36,773 nucleotides of DNA from Oscillatoriales cyanobacterium (lineage in GTDB: Bacteria; Cyanobacteriota; Cyanobacteriia; CACIAM-69d), in the NCBI GenBank assembly GCA_004292515.1, contig RDXB01000056.1:1-36773 (forward strand), written 5' to 3'. Below are positions 17,671 through 26,243 of the stretch, one piece after another. The notes beneath the pieces are model-generated. The model did not search any database and was not told the origin of the DNA. It worked only from the letters and a program-made list of their open reading frames with translations. The number at the start of each line of letters is the position of its first letter. Position 1 is the first letter of the stretch. The position numbers and the translations under genes are program-made.

Positions 17671-18033
17671 TCAATCTAACAAGCCCGATCGCTCCAAAAT
17701 CCATTGGCTCCACTGACTCGATCGGGCCAACACCACCTGACGGCGATCGACGCTTGACCACAGCACCGGCCAATCGGCCAACCATTGAACGATCTGCCGT
17801 TGAATCGCTACTAGCTCGATCGCCACTGGTAAATCGGTCTCCGGCGCTGCCCATTCAATAAACCAACCGCTTTCCCGCAACAAACTAGAAATGAGCTGCC
17901 CATTATTGGGATTTTTGCCAAAGGATTTGACCCGCGCTAAATTAGCCGCAATACCGCCTAAACGAACTGCCAAGCTGTCGCGAATATACCGATCGCGCCG
18001 ATTCAGAAAGTCACTCGTAGAAGTGTCTAACAT
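17671..18033 (-). CDS. conserved-looking hypothetical protein paired with GUN4
   Basis: About 120 residues from the ATG at 18033. The frame is open to a TTG at 18150, overlapping the GUN4 gene. The body (RDRYIRDSLAVRLGGIAANLARVKSF, then ESGWFIEWAAPETDLPVAIELVAIQRQIVQW, ending ILERSGLLD) is helical and well formed, with a distribution of hydrophobic residues expected of a real domain. I cannot name the family. It starts 13 bp after the GUN4 stop, so the two are probably co-transcribed. The 3' end is 10 bp from the convergent kinase stop. Confidence 0.7.
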   Translation of the reverse strand: MLDTSTSDFLNRRDRYIRDSLAVRLGGIAANLARVKSFGKNPNNGQLISSLLRESGWFIEWAAPETDLPVAIELVAIQRQIVQWLADWPVLWSSVDRRQVVLARSSQWSQWILERSGLLD

Positions 18034-18046
18034 AGAAACTTTCTGA

Positions 18047-18568
18047 CTACTCAATACCGCGCCATAGAAGTAAGCAAAATGATTTACTAATATGGCCACA
18101 TTTTCCATCATGCCAAAAACTTGTACAACTCCAAGTTGGCAAGTGACCAATGCAAGCAGAGTTATTGAAATTGATCTGAGAGTAACTCAACCACTCTTCA
18201 TAATCGCGCCAGTGAACTTTGTCTCCCCATTTACATAGAGAAACTACTGATTCGTGAATCGGTATAAGTTCCTTATTGCTACTGAGGTCAAGTTTGGGAT
18301 AGTGGTTTTTTGTAATTTCTCTATAGAGTTTTGATTGAACACTCAGTCCAAATTTACCTGATGAATACTCAAGCCATAGATAATCAATAGTTCTCAAAAT
18401 ATCCTGAGAGAGACTGATCATATCTTGAGATTCTGGAGAGTCTCCTAGAGAGCAGCTAGAAGCTTTTCTTAAAAGATAGTTAGTCTCTTGATCAGCTTGT
18501 TTCCACACCCCTAAAGCAAGAAGATCTTTTAGAGGTGTGTAACTTATTTCAGGAGTACGCTCTTTCAT
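18047..18568 (-). CDS. GUN4 domain-containing protein
   Basis: The 173-aa protein matches the GUN4 domain across most of its length: YTPLKDLLALGVWKQADQETNYLL, then IDYLWLEYSSGKFGLSVQSKLYREI, a KWGDKVHW segment and a final GHLPTW. In Mg-chelatase activation, GUN4 binds porphyrin. Stand-alone or multidomain GUN4 proteins are common in cyanobacteria and many have unknown partners. This one lacks an N-terminal helical bundle, so it is probably not the housekeeping chelatase activator. The gene is more A+T-rich than its neighbours, hinting at separate ancestry. The region after GHLPTW (to RGIE) is poorly conserved-looking, but I see no need to postulate a frameshift. Confidence 0.85.
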   Translation of the reverse strand: MKERTPEISYTPLKDLLALGVWKQADQETNYLLRKASSCSLGDSPESQDMISLSQDILRTIDYLWLEYSSGKFGLSVQSKLYREITKNHYPKLDLSSNKELIPIHESVVSLCKWGDKVHWRDYEEWLSYSQINFNNSACIGHLPTWSCTSFWHDGKCGHISKSFCLLLWRGIE

Positions 18569-18597
18569 CTTGGTTCTTATTTTGAGAAAGAATGAAG

Positions 18598-18621
18598 TCG
18601 GGACGTGTCACATCGTCCCGA
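18598..18621 (-). terminator. hairpin downstream of fabD
   Basis: Perfect 8-bp stem TCGGGACG / CGTCCCGA with an 8-nt loop, 15 bp beyond the fabD stop. There is no T-run on the minus-strand side, so intrinsic termination is uncertain. Confidence 0.45.
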
Positions 18622-18635
18622 TACACATCGTAGAG

Positions 18636-19514
18636 TTATGCGATGTCGGCTAAGGCGGCAATGTTGACCAGGGCGGTGTTGGGACAGGCTCGCTTGAGGA
18701 GGCCCGTCAGTACCTTGCCCGGCCCCACTTCGATCGCCTCGGTGCAGGCCGTTTCGTTCAAGAATTCCATCGTTTCCCGCCAGCGCACAGAGCCGGTCAT
18801 TTGCTTCGAGAGCCGTTCTTTCAAGGCCGCGCCGCTGGTTTCCGGGGTGGGGTCAGTGTTGGAGAGGACAGCGATCGCGGTGTCCGCAAACTCCGTGGCC
18901 GCCAGGATCTCGTTAAAGTCCGCCGAGGGTTCTGCCATGTAGGGCGAGTGGAACGCACCGGACACGGCCAACGGCACAGCGCGCTTGGCTTTCACGTTGG
19001 CCAAAATTGCATCCACCGCATCGGGTGTACCGGAAATCACCACCTGGGCATCGCTGTTGTCGTTGGCCAGCACCACGCCTTCGGTGGCAGCGATCGCCTC
19101 GGTCAGAGTGGGGCGATCGAACCCAATCATGGCCGCCATCTTGCCACCGGAAGCCGCCTGCATCAGTTCCGCCCGCCGTTTCACCAGTTTCAGACCTGCT
19201 TCAAAGCTAAAGGCTCCGGCTGTGTAGAGCGCCACATATTCGCCCAAGCTGTGACCCGCAACCAAATCCGGCGTTTGCCCCGCCGCCTTGATCGCATCCG
19301 CCAAGATTGCTTCGATCGTGTAGAGGCAAGGCTGGGTGAATTGGGTTTGGGACAGTTGCGCCTCGTCCCCGTTACAAACCTCTGCCACTGACCAGCCTAA
19401 AAGGTCGACGGCAGTGGCCAGCTTGGCTTGGGCGGCGGGCGAGTCGAGCAGGTCGGCGGTCATGCCAACGGCTTGGGAGCCTTGGCCCGGAAACATCCAA
19501 AGGGTTTTCGCCAT
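18636..19514 (-). CDS. fabD: malonyl CoA-acyl carrier protein transacylase
   Basis: It transfers malonyl groups from CoA to acyl carrier protein, supplying type II fatty-acid synthesis. The 292-aa protein shows the N-terminal MFPGQGSQ (7-14), the nucleophile Ser89 in GHSLGEY, the Arg in KRRAELMQ, and the catalytic His189 in SGAFHSPYM. Near the end GPGKVLTGLLKR is typical of the family. Length is normal. The flanking genes are not fatty-acid genes; the PlsC-type acyltransferase is 15 kb away. A palindrome fragment of the R family (core around 19592-19611) lies upstream of the start. Confidence 0.96.
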   Translation of the reverse strand: MAKTLWMFPGQGSQAVGMTADLLDSPAAQAKLATAVDLLGWSVAEVCNGDEAQLSQTQFTQPCLYTIEAILADAIKAAGQTPDLVAGHSLGEYVALYTAGAFSFEAGLKLVKRRAELMQAASGGKMAAMIGFDRPTLTEAIAATEGVVLANDNSDAQVVISGTPDAVDAILANVKAKRAVPLAVSGAFHSPYMAEPSADFNEILAATEFADTAIAVLSNTDPTPETSGAALKERLSKQMTGSVRWRETMEFLNETACTEAIEVGPGKVLTGLLKRACPNTALVNIAALADIA

Positions 19515-19569
19515 TGTGTTTATGTTGTGTGTTTATGGTGTCGCGTAGGGATAGGTTAGGACTCGCGCA

Positions 19570-19640
19570 ACCATCATCCAAGTCCTGGGGGCAAGGGGCT
19601 AAAGCCTCTTGCCTACTGCATGGCTGTTGATGATCGCGGT
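19570..19640. repeat. degenerate R-element fragment
   Basis: The segment reads GGGGGCAAGGGGCTAAAGCCTCTTGCCTACTG around 19587-19618, a decayed version of the R core plus one flank, between the fabD start and the 3' end of the methyltransferase gene. Confidence 0.6.
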
Positions 19641-19691
19641 CTGTTAGTTCTGAGGAACAAAGTGCTTATACCAAGCGGCCGGGCCGTTGCG

Positions 19692-20561
19692 CTAGCGGGG
19701 GATTTCCGGCCAGGGTAGGGGGCGACTGTCGTTGCTGAGGTCAGACGATCGCAGGGCCACGGGGTTGCCCTTGAAGGCGACAAAGGTGGCCCGATCGCCC
19801 CCCGATCGCCGTAGTTGCTCGAATTTTTCCACCAGCGGTGAGTGGCACTCGTAAATCGACGTGAACCCACAATGCTGCATCAAGTTAAACAAGGACGGGC
19901 GCGTCAACCAAAAGCTGTAGTCGTTATCTAGCGAGGCCCAGAGGATTTTGAGGCGATCGTCCGTGGAGGCTTCCGGCGCGTGTTCCACATAGCGACAGCC
20001 CGAGAGTTCCAACCCGGCGTAATCATGCTGTGCTTCGGCGGTGCGGCTGACGTGGGTATCGACGATCGCCAGCTTGGTGCAAACGGAGCCGATTTGTTCC
20101 ATAAACCGGAACACGTCCGGCGCGTCTAGGTGGTAATAAATCCCCAAACAGAGCACCACATCAAACTGGCCGTAGCGCTCCACGGACAGGTTCCGCACGT
20201 CGTCGCAGTAAAAGTCGATGTTGGTTAAGCCCAGGCTGTCTTTGACGAAGCGGGCTTTGGCCAGGTTGGCTTCGCGCCCTTCGATGCCCACCACCTGCGC
20301 GCCCTGCATGGCCAACTCCAGGCCATACATTCCTTCGAGACAGGCCAAATCTAAGATCCGCAACCCTGCCACGGAGCCGCCACACCAGTCCATGACAATT
20401 TGGGTCATGCGGCGCAGTTTGGGTTCCGAGGGGGTGGGGGTCGGGGCGATCGTGTAGCAGCCGTCGGCTAGGCGCATGTTGTGGTTAGTCCAGTCGCCAA
20501 ATTCCGCAATGACTTTGGCTCTGGCGGCTTCGAGGGCGGCGATCGCGTCGGGGCTGGTCAC
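19692..20561 (-). CDS. class I SAM-dependent methyltransferase
   Basis: The 289-aa protein has a Rossmann methyltransferase core: motif I ILDLACLEGMYGLELA (69-84), the acidic end of strand 2 in VVGIEGREANLAKAR (Glu94), FYCDDVRNL for motif II, and FDVVLCLGIYYHL for motif III/IV. The LACLEG variant of the SAM loop and the YYHL segment resemble FkbM/CmoB-like cyanobacterial methyltransferases of unknown substrate. The start at 20561 is a GTG. It is divergent from the oxidoreductase gene at 20931, with a repeat between them. Confidence 0.88.
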   Translation of the reverse strand: MTSPDAIAALEAARAKVIAEFGDWTNHNMRLADGCYTIAPTPTPSEPKLRRMTQIVMDWCGGSVAGLRILDLACLEGMYGLELAMQGAQVVGIEGREANLAKARFVKDSLGLTNIDFYCDDVRNLSVERYGQFDVVLCLGIYYHLDAPDVFRFMEQIGSVCTKLAIVDTHVSRTAEAQHDYAGLELSGCRYVEHAPEASTDDRLKILWASLDNDYSFWLTRPSLFNLMQHCGFTSIYECHSPLVEKFEQLRRSGGDRATFVAFKGNPVALRSSDLSNDSRPLPWPEIPR

Positions 20562-20930
20562 GGGGGCTTGCTCGCAACAACATCGCCCCCAGAATATCGA
20601 GAATTGGGCCCTTGCCTATGGTCTTGGCCCAGAGCTGCGGGGCGATCGGCTTGCGGCTAGGGCAGTGATCGCAAATTTGGGCCCAGTAGCGCGGCTTCCT
20701 TAATTTATTGGGTTAAAGTCACGAAGTCAGTCGTGGTAATAAGGGGCTTAAGCCCCTTGCTGCCTAACGATCTGGGGATGGCAACAGTCATTTGATTTGA
20801 CCTATCAAAATAAGCGTACCGCGCTACTAGAAACGATCTGACTTGATCTATTCTGATCGGCCGGTCGGTGATGACAGCCCATTGCTCCTCTATTGCCCAT
20901 ATTTTGGATTGAAGATTTGGATTGAAGATA
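20562..20930. other. divergent intergenic region with an R-core palindrome
   Basis: About 370 bp between divergent genes. It contains an R-element core AAGGGGCTTAAGCCCCTTG at about 20742-20760, preceded by CACGAAGTCAGTCGTGG (inverted repeat CACGA / TCGTG). Next to the oxidoreductase start, a 13-bp unit TTTGGATTGAAGA occurs twice in tandem (about 20903-20928). No gene seen; promoters for both flanking genes must be here. Confidence 0.55.
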
Positions 20931-21929
20931 ATGAAAGCGATCGCCCTGAGTCAGCCCGGTGGGCCGGAAAATTTGCAACTTCAAGACCTGCCCAAGCCCA
21001 CCATCACGGCGGGACAGGTGTTGGTGAAGCTGAAAGCGGCCGGCATTAACCCAATCGATACCAAGTTGCGATCGCGCGGCACGTTTTACCCCGAGGCCGC
21101 GCCCCAAGTGCTGGGCTGTGACGGCGCGGGGATCATCGAGGCGATCGGCTCCGAGGTGACGGGGTGGCAACCGGGCCAGGCGGTGTATTTTTGCTATGGC
21201 GGGTTGGGCGGCCCGGCGGGTAATTATGCAGAATGGGCGGCGGTGGATGCCCGCTGCCTAGCCCCCAAGCCCGATCGCCTCAGTTTTGCGGAAGCGGCGG
21301 CGGCTCCCTTGGTGTTGATTACGGCTTGGGAAGCCCTGCGCGATCGGGCCCGGATCAGCGCCGGTCAAAAGGTGTTGATTCACGCCGGGGCCGGTGGCGT
21401 GGGCCATGTGGCAATTCAGCTTGCCAAGCTCTGGGGCGCGGAGGTGGCTGCCACGGTCAGCAGTCCCGAGAAGGCGGATTTTGTGGCCGGGTTAGGCTGC
21501 GATCGCCCCATTCTCTACGGCCAAGAGGACTTTGTGAGCGTCGTGCAGGGCTGGACGGGCGGCCAGGGCGTGGATATTGCCTTTGACACGGTGGGGGGCG
21601 AGTTGTTGACGGCGACATTCCCGACCGTGAAACCCTATGGCGATGTGGTGACGATTTTGGAACCCGCCGCCAACACCAACTGGAAAGTGGCCCGCAACCA
21701 CAATTTACGAATTGGGTTGGAATTAATGCTCACACCGCTGCTGAAGCATTGGGATGCGGGTTTGCGGCATCAGGCGGATATTTTGCGTCAGTGTGCGGTC
21801 TGGATTGATGCGGGTCAACTCAAAATCCAGTTGCACCAAACCTTACCGCTCGATCGAGCCGCTGAGGCCCACCAACTGCTGGAGCGGGGCAGTTTAATCG
21901 GCAAGCTGGCCCTGGCGATCGAGCCGTAG
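20931..21929 (+). CDS. zinc-free MDR/quinone oxidoreductase family protein
   Basis: About 332 residues, in the medium-chain dehydrogenase/reductase family, quinone oxidoreductase branch. It has the N-terminal GroES-like domain (PQVLGCDGAGIIEAIGSEV) and the NAD(P)-binding domain with HAGAGGVGHVAIQLAK (about 151-166). The C-terminus, GSLIGKLALAI, is typical of Qor-like enzymes. The zinc-binding cysteines of alcohol dehydrogenases are absent, so it likely reduces quinones or enones with NADPH; the substrate is unknown. ATG 20931 is preferred over the in-frame TTG at 20922 because conserved sequence begins at MKAIALSQPGGPENL. Confidence 0.93.
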   Translation: MKAIALSQPGGPENLQLQDLPKPTITAGQVLVKLKAAGINPIDTKLRSRGTFYPEAAPQVLGCDGAGIIEAIGSEVTGWQPGQAVYFCYGGLGGPAGNYAEWAAVDARCLAPKPDRLSFAEAAAAPLVLITAWEALRDRARISAGQKVLIHAGAGGVGHVAIQLAKLWGAEVAATVSSPEKADFVAGLGCDRPILYGQEDFVSVVQGWTGGQGVDIAFDTVGGELLTATFPTVKPYGDVVTILEPAANTNWKVARNHNLRIGLELMLTPLLKHWDAGLRHQADILRQCAVWIDAGQLKIQLHQTLPLDRAAEAHQLLERGSLIGKLALAIEP

Positions 21930-21935
21930 CGGGTC

Positions 21936-22439
21936 TTAACCGGCCTTGGCCGCTTGGCGTTGTTTTTTGCGATCGACCATGGCCGACAGGTGACGACGCA
22001 GCAAGGCGCTCCCTTGCAGGTTGCCGCTGTTTAGGTAAAGATCGCCCGCCTTCACCAACCGGGGAGCCGCTTCGTTGTCGTCGAGCAAGTTCGCCAAGGC
22101 CAAACCCCAGTTGTGGTAAGCCTCGGGCCAGTTGGGAGCAAGCTGCAAGGCAGCCGCAAAGCGATCGCTCGCGGCCCGGTAATCGCCCTTGGCAAACAAT
22201 TCGCGTCCTTGGTTAAACGCCGCGATCGCCTTGGGAATTCGGTGATCGTTGTCGTCGGGCAGTTCCACCGACTCCCCAAACAGGATCGATCGACTGCCCT
22301 GCCCCTTGTAGGCCCAGAGCATCGACCCCAGCGCAAAGACCAACACCAGCCCGATCGAGCCAAACCAAACCGCAAAATCGCCCAACTCCAGGCCCAATTC
22401 CACGCGATCGGTCACTGCCATCACCCATCCCATTACCAT
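21936..22439 (-). CDS. membrane-anchored TPR protein
   Basis: The 167-aa product has one N-terminal membrane helix (about 24-43, AVWFGSIGLVLVFALGSMLW). A soluble region follows with at least one clear tetratricopeptide repeat (GRELFAKGDYRAASDRFAAALQLAPNWPEAYHNWGLALANL). The layout resembles Ycf37, a thylakoid protein for photosystem I assembly, but TPR proteins are too similar for a firm call. The ATG at 22439 has AAGG about 9 nt upstream; Met8 is an alternative start. It ends convergently, 6 bp from the oxidoreductase gene. Confidence 0.8.
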   Translation of the reverse strand: MVMGWVMAVTDRVELGLELGDFAVWFGSIGLVLVFALGSMLWAYKGQGSRSILFGESVELPDDNDHRIPKAIAAFNQGRELFAKGDYRAASDRFAAALQLAPNWPEAYHNWGLALANLLDDNEAAPRLVKAGDLYLNSGNLQGSALLRRHLSAMVDRKKQRQAAKAG

Positions 22440-22557
22440 AGGTCAACCTTGCCGTCACGAGTCCTGTGCTGCGGCTCCTTGGGAACCGCTTGTCCCGCCC
22501 TCAGCGTAACGAAGACGGGCCCAAGCTTCAATCTATTCAGCAATCTCCCTAAAGCCC

Positions 22558-22688
22558 GTCGTGATTGCTGGAGGTCCCGCTGAAATCGTTGATTTGCCAC
22601 ACCGCAACCGCAGTAGACAATTAGCTCAAGCCCCTTGCCCCTCACGATCCGCTAACGGTGGAATCAGGGTTTCAGGCAGTTTGACGAC
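22558..22688. repeat. R-element copy (3' of the tubulin-like gene)
   Basis: The 131-bp copy runs from GTCGTGA (22558) to TGACGAC (22682-22688). Its arms are GCTGAAATCGTTGATTT and GGTGGAATCAGGGTTTCAGG, and its core is half-decayed (GCTCAAGCCCCTTGC). It ends 2 bp from the TAG stop (22691) of the tubulin-like gene on the minus strand. Confidence 0.8.
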
Positions 22689-22690
22689 CC

Positions 22691-25600
22691 CTAACTCAAG
22701 AGCTTGTCCAACGCCGCGCTGTACGCAGACTGATCCATCAAACCTTCCCGATACATTTCGGTCAGTTGCTCAAACTTGCCTTGCAGCTTGGTTTTGGCAG
22801 ACTCACAAGCGGCTGAGTCCAAAAACCCTGCTTGCTCAAGGCCATCAATTTGGGCCAGCTTGGCCTGCAACCGGGCCACAACCGTTGCAGGGTCGAAATC
22901 AACTGCCTTGACTGTCGGTTGAGGCGTTGGCGTTGGTTCCGGTTGAGGCGTTGGCGTTGGTTCCGGCTGGGGTGCGGCGAGCGGGGTGGGATCGGGCGGC
23001 ACTTCGATCGCCACGCCCGTCAGCTTGAATTGGGTGAAGATGTCCGAGATGATTTTGGCTTCTCGACGATAGATCGGGCTGTCTTTGCCCCCCAACTTGT
23101 CGAGGTTAATCGCCCGTTGATCCAGGTACTGTTTAAAGGTTTGGGCGATCGCGGCCTTTTGCTCCTCGGTTTCTGCTTGGGTCAGCTTTTGATCAATTTG
23201 GTGATCAATCGCCGCGCGATCGGCCTGACAAGCCCGCACCTCCAACACCTGCACCGCCTCATCCCAAGTGGAAGCCACATCAATGCTGTCCTTGCTTCCG
23301 AAGTTGTTATCCACCTGATAACGAATCGTTGGCTCTTTGGTCGAAGCATTCACGTCTTCCCACAGCAAGCCCAACGCCCGAGCCAGCACCACGGTTTTGT
23401 AAACGCGGGCATCTTCAGGAAACACATCCCAGAACGGCGCTTCCTTTTGCAGATGCACCGGAATCGGCAGCTCCCGACTTTCGCCCTTCAGTTGGGCCCG
23501 CTTGGCCACAATCATCTCGCCCAGCCAATCTTGGTAGGACTGCCGCAACTCCCGCATCCCATCAATACAGCGCAAGGAGAACCCGCCCGTTTCTTGGACA
23601 AACACCATCCGGTGACGCTCGGGATCACCCAGGGGCTTAATGTTATCCTCGCTGCCCACAAACTCCGGCAACAACTTCAAGACCTTCTGAGCCGCTGGGT
23701 CGGCCGTGCGCGGCCCACCCAAAATCGCTGCATTCAGGTTGTGAGCCGGCGTAAAGCCCGCATCCTTGCCGGACATCGTGGTTTTGGACAGCAACAGCAA
23801 GGGCTGAGACTTGTTCACCGCGATTCGCAGGTTGTTTTTTAGGCTCTCCTCATCGTTGTAAGTGCGATAGAGCAGATCGCAAGCCGCCAGTTCCATCCGC
23901 AATCGACTCCCTTCAGGCGCGCGCATAATTTCCTGGCGCGTCCGATTGCTGATCAGTTCTCGCAGATCCTCGCGTTTTGCATCGGGGATTTCGGTCATGT
24001 CCCACAGCCGCATCACTTCATTAGCGCTGCGATTGTCTTTCCAAAGGGGACTAGCGGTTTTAAGGATGTCCTCAGACATCGTGCCGCAGGTGGCATCCAG
24101 CCCCACCTCACGACGGGCCCGGGCCCCTTCACTCAGACCAGCAAACTGTTCAAGCAGGTCATCATAAAGACCATTCATATCATCGCGCTCGAACAGCTTC
24201 ACCCCGTTGATGTCCAATACGTCGGCGCTGTCTGCCTGCCGATCGGCCTGTTCTTTAAAGCCATCGCGTAGTTCAATCAGCCGCTGCGTAAACCGATTCA
24301 AACGCCGTTCTAGATCGGTGACTTGCTCATCGAGCCGAGCCAACACTTCCAACCCCAGGGCGCGGGCCTTGCGCTGAATTTTGGCGCAGAAGTGACCTTC
24401 AATCCCAATCAGAGATTCTTCGGCAAACTTCTCCATATTCGACTGTTTGGTCAAGCCGTACTTGTCCCGAAACTCCACAATTTCCTGGAGCGCAGCATTG
24501 TATTGCTTCAGGCGATTGTCTTCGTTTTTCGCCCAGACATTATCCTGTTCGCGCCGGTACTTTTCGGCAGCATCCGTGAAGATTTGGCGGGCCAAGATCA
24601 AGAACTGCTCGGCAAATTTGGGGCCACGGGTGCGATCGGTCAAAATCGCATAGAGTTCTTCTTCTAACACCTTGCGCGCCCGAATTGTCACCTCGTCTGC
24701 ATTGCTATACATCCGAGTGAAGTAGTCTCCATGGGCGCGGCGATCGGGCGTTTGATCGCGTAGGTGATCGCGTCCATACTCATCAACCTTATCGATTAAA
24801 TAATTATTGAACTGCATGATCTTGCCCCGCTCAGAGCCGATCAAGCTTGCGCCCTGCAAGGTGCATTCCAGCAAGTTTTGATTGCTAATTTCGGTGCGGA
24901 TGCCGTTGACCCATTTACTAATCACCGAGGTGTAAGGCTGATCCTGTGCGGCACTCAAATCGCCCAACAATTCATTGGCTGTCAGGCGCATGGTTTTGAG
25001 CATTTGATCGCGCACCAAGTCCAGCATTTGTGGGGGGAGCATGACGCGATCGTTGAGCCACCAACTGACCAAATCAGTGGCCAAACGATTAGCCAATGAG
25101 GTGCGGATTTGGGCGATCGGGATTTCGATCGTCGAAAGCCCAAAGCTCATGAAACAACGGGGATAGCTGCGGCCACCGGGATCAGGTTGAGCAAAAGATC
25201 CCTTGATGTTGTCGCGGATCGATCGCTTGTGGGGGGCAAAGTCGGAAGTCATATCCAAAAAGATATGCTGCGCAATAATTTCCCGAACTTGATCTAATTT
25301 GAAATTCACATTTTCGTTTTTTGTCCCTACCAAATAGGTAAAGTCAAAAGGTGCTTTCGGATTTTGGATCTCATCCACAGTCCCTGAGCTGAAGGACACG
25401 TTATATTCTGTGCGGTGATCCGAAAAATAGCTCAATTCCATCAGGGCCGCGTAGCCATTAGCCAACACGCGATCGCCCACTTTGATCCCGGCAAAGGCAT
25501 TCGGCATCGGCACCACAGCCGTCATCGAACAAGATTCACCCTTAGCCCAATCACGAATCGCATAGGCAATATCAATCAGCATTCCGCTGCCGGTTCCCCC

Positions 25601-26119
25601 AGACAGGGAACCCGTCACAAACACATTCACCTGGTTGCCCGCAACTTTTACCTTATAGGTATCTTGCATATAGTTTTCGCGGCGCTGCACATTGCTCATC
25701 ACCGCCTTGAACTTGTCGCGGATATCGTGATAGTTCATGAAAAAGGCAAAGCGCCCGCAAGCCCGAATTTGCCCCGCCCCAGCTTCCAAGGAAGTCAAAT
25801 TACGCTGCAATTCCGTGGGAAACCAGCGTTGAATCCAGGGATATTTGTCCATATCCGCCACCACATCTTGGGCTTGCTTACTAGTAACCCTTGCCCAGTG
25901 GCGTTCGTTGTCCTTGAATGGGGGGCCGGCGGCTTCAGGGTTAGAGACTTTGTAATCCTTGTCGGTATCGATCGCCAGGTAGCCTAAAATCGGGAACTTA
26001 TCCAAGCTGCCGTAGGTTTCGACAACCAAGCGCCGTACCCGCGACAACACCTCTGCACCAGTGCCACCAATGCCCACCAAGATCGTGGGAACCATGCTTT
26101 TTTCTTCAACGGCTGCCAT
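22691..26119 (-). CDS. tubulin-like GTPase (Tubulin_2 type), 1142 aa
   Basis: Large cytosolic protein with a tubulin/FtsZ-type nucleotide domain. It has a glycine loop VGIGGTGAEVLSRVRR (15-30), AIDTD (49-53), and the tubulin signature VTGSLSGGTGSGM (168-180). A long helical region follows, with coiled-coil stretches at about 480-640, then a globular part. A Pro-rich linker PEPTPTPQ repeated (from a 24-bp tandem repeat at 22917-22964) leads to two short helical hairpins, the last (LTEMYREGLMDQSAYSAALDKLL) resembling SHOCT modules. It matches the bacterial tubulin-like proteins annotated as Tubulin_2; related families have been linked computationally to VWA proteins and membrane remodelling. 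AAGGGG lies about 10 nt before the ATG. The downstream gene of a probable three-gene unit. Confidence 0.9.
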   Translation of the reverse strand: MAAVEEKSMVPTILVGIGGTGAEVLSRVRRLVVETYGSLDKFPILGYLAIDTDKDYKVSNPEAAGPPFKDNERHWARVTSKQAQDVVADMDKYPWIQRWFPTELQRNLTSLEAGAGQIRACGRFAFFMNYHDIRDKFKAVMSNVQRRENYMQDTYKVKVAGNQVNVFVTGSLSGGTGSGMLIDIAYAIRDWAKGESCSMTAVVPMPNAFAGIKVGDRVLANGYAALMELSYFSDHRTEYNVSFSSGTVDEIQNPKAPFDFTYLVGTKNENVNFKLDQVREIIAQHIFLDMTSDFAPHKRSIRDNIKGSFAQPDPGGRSYPRCFMSFGLSTIEIPIAQIRTSLANRLATDLVSWWLNDRVMLPPQMLDLVRDQMLKTMRLTANELLGDLSAAQDQPYTSVISKWVNGIRTEISNQNLLECTLQGASLIGSERGKIMQFNNYLIDKVDEYGRDHLRDQTPDRRAHGDYFTRMYSNADEVTIRARKVLEEELYAILTDRTRGPKFAEQFLILARQIFTDAAEKYRREQDNVWAKNEDNRLKQYNAALQEIVEFRDKYGLTKQSNMEKFAEESLIGIEGHFCAKIQRKARALGLEVLARLDEQVTDLERRLNRFTQRLIELRDGFKEQADRQADSADVLDINGVKLFERDDMNGLYDDLLEQFAGLSEGARARREVGLDATCGTMSEDILKTASPLWKDNRSANEVMRLWDMTEIPDAKREDLRELISNRTRQEIMRAPEGSRLRMELAACDLLYRTYNDEESLKNNLRIAVNKSQPLLLLSKTTMSGKDAGFTPAHNLNAAILGGPRTADPAAQKVLKLLPEFVGSEDNIKPLGDPERHRMVFVQETGGFSLRCIDGMRELRQSYQDWLGEMIVAKRAQLKGESRELPIPVHLQKEAPFWDVFPEDARVYKTVVLARALGLLWEDVNASTKEPTIRYQVDNNFGSKDSIDVASTWDEAVQVLEVRACQADRAAIDHQIDQKLTQAETEEQKAAIAQTFKQYLDQRAINLDKLGGKDSPIYRREAKIISDIFTQFKLTGVAIEVPPDPTPLAAPQPEPTPTPQPEPTPTPQPTVKAVDFDPATVVARLQAKLAQIDGLEQAGFLDSAACESAKTKLQGKFEQLTEMYREGLMDQSAYSAALDKLLS
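22917..22964. repeat. 24-bp tandem repeat x2 in coding sequence
   Basis: Two perfect copies of a 24-bp unit beginning GGTTGAGGCGTTGG, followed by a partial third copy. On the minus strand it encodes the octapeptide PEPTPTPQ, a flexible linker before the C-terminal helical modules of the tubulin-like protein. Copy number could vary between strains. Confidence 0.85.
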
Positions 26120-26243
26120 AGGAATGACCCCTTCTAAGGAGTGGGAATTGGGAGAGTCGAGAGGGTTGGGTGATTGGGAACAGAAAGGCTGAGAAAAATG
26201 ATCATGAGGCGATCGCCCGATCGCCCTCAGCCCCCCAGATTTC

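Noticed and set aside
18047-18150. Frameshift joining the GUN4 gene with the following gene
   Set aside because: The GUN4 domain appears complete up to GHLPTW, and an ATG 13 bp after its stop gives a sensible second protein, so two genes explain the data without an error.
22832-23842. A 336-codon open frame on the plus strand
   Set aside because: It lies antisense inside the tubulin-like gene, whose domain motifs are unambiguous. The plus-strand translation is Arg/His/Gln-rich without domain features.
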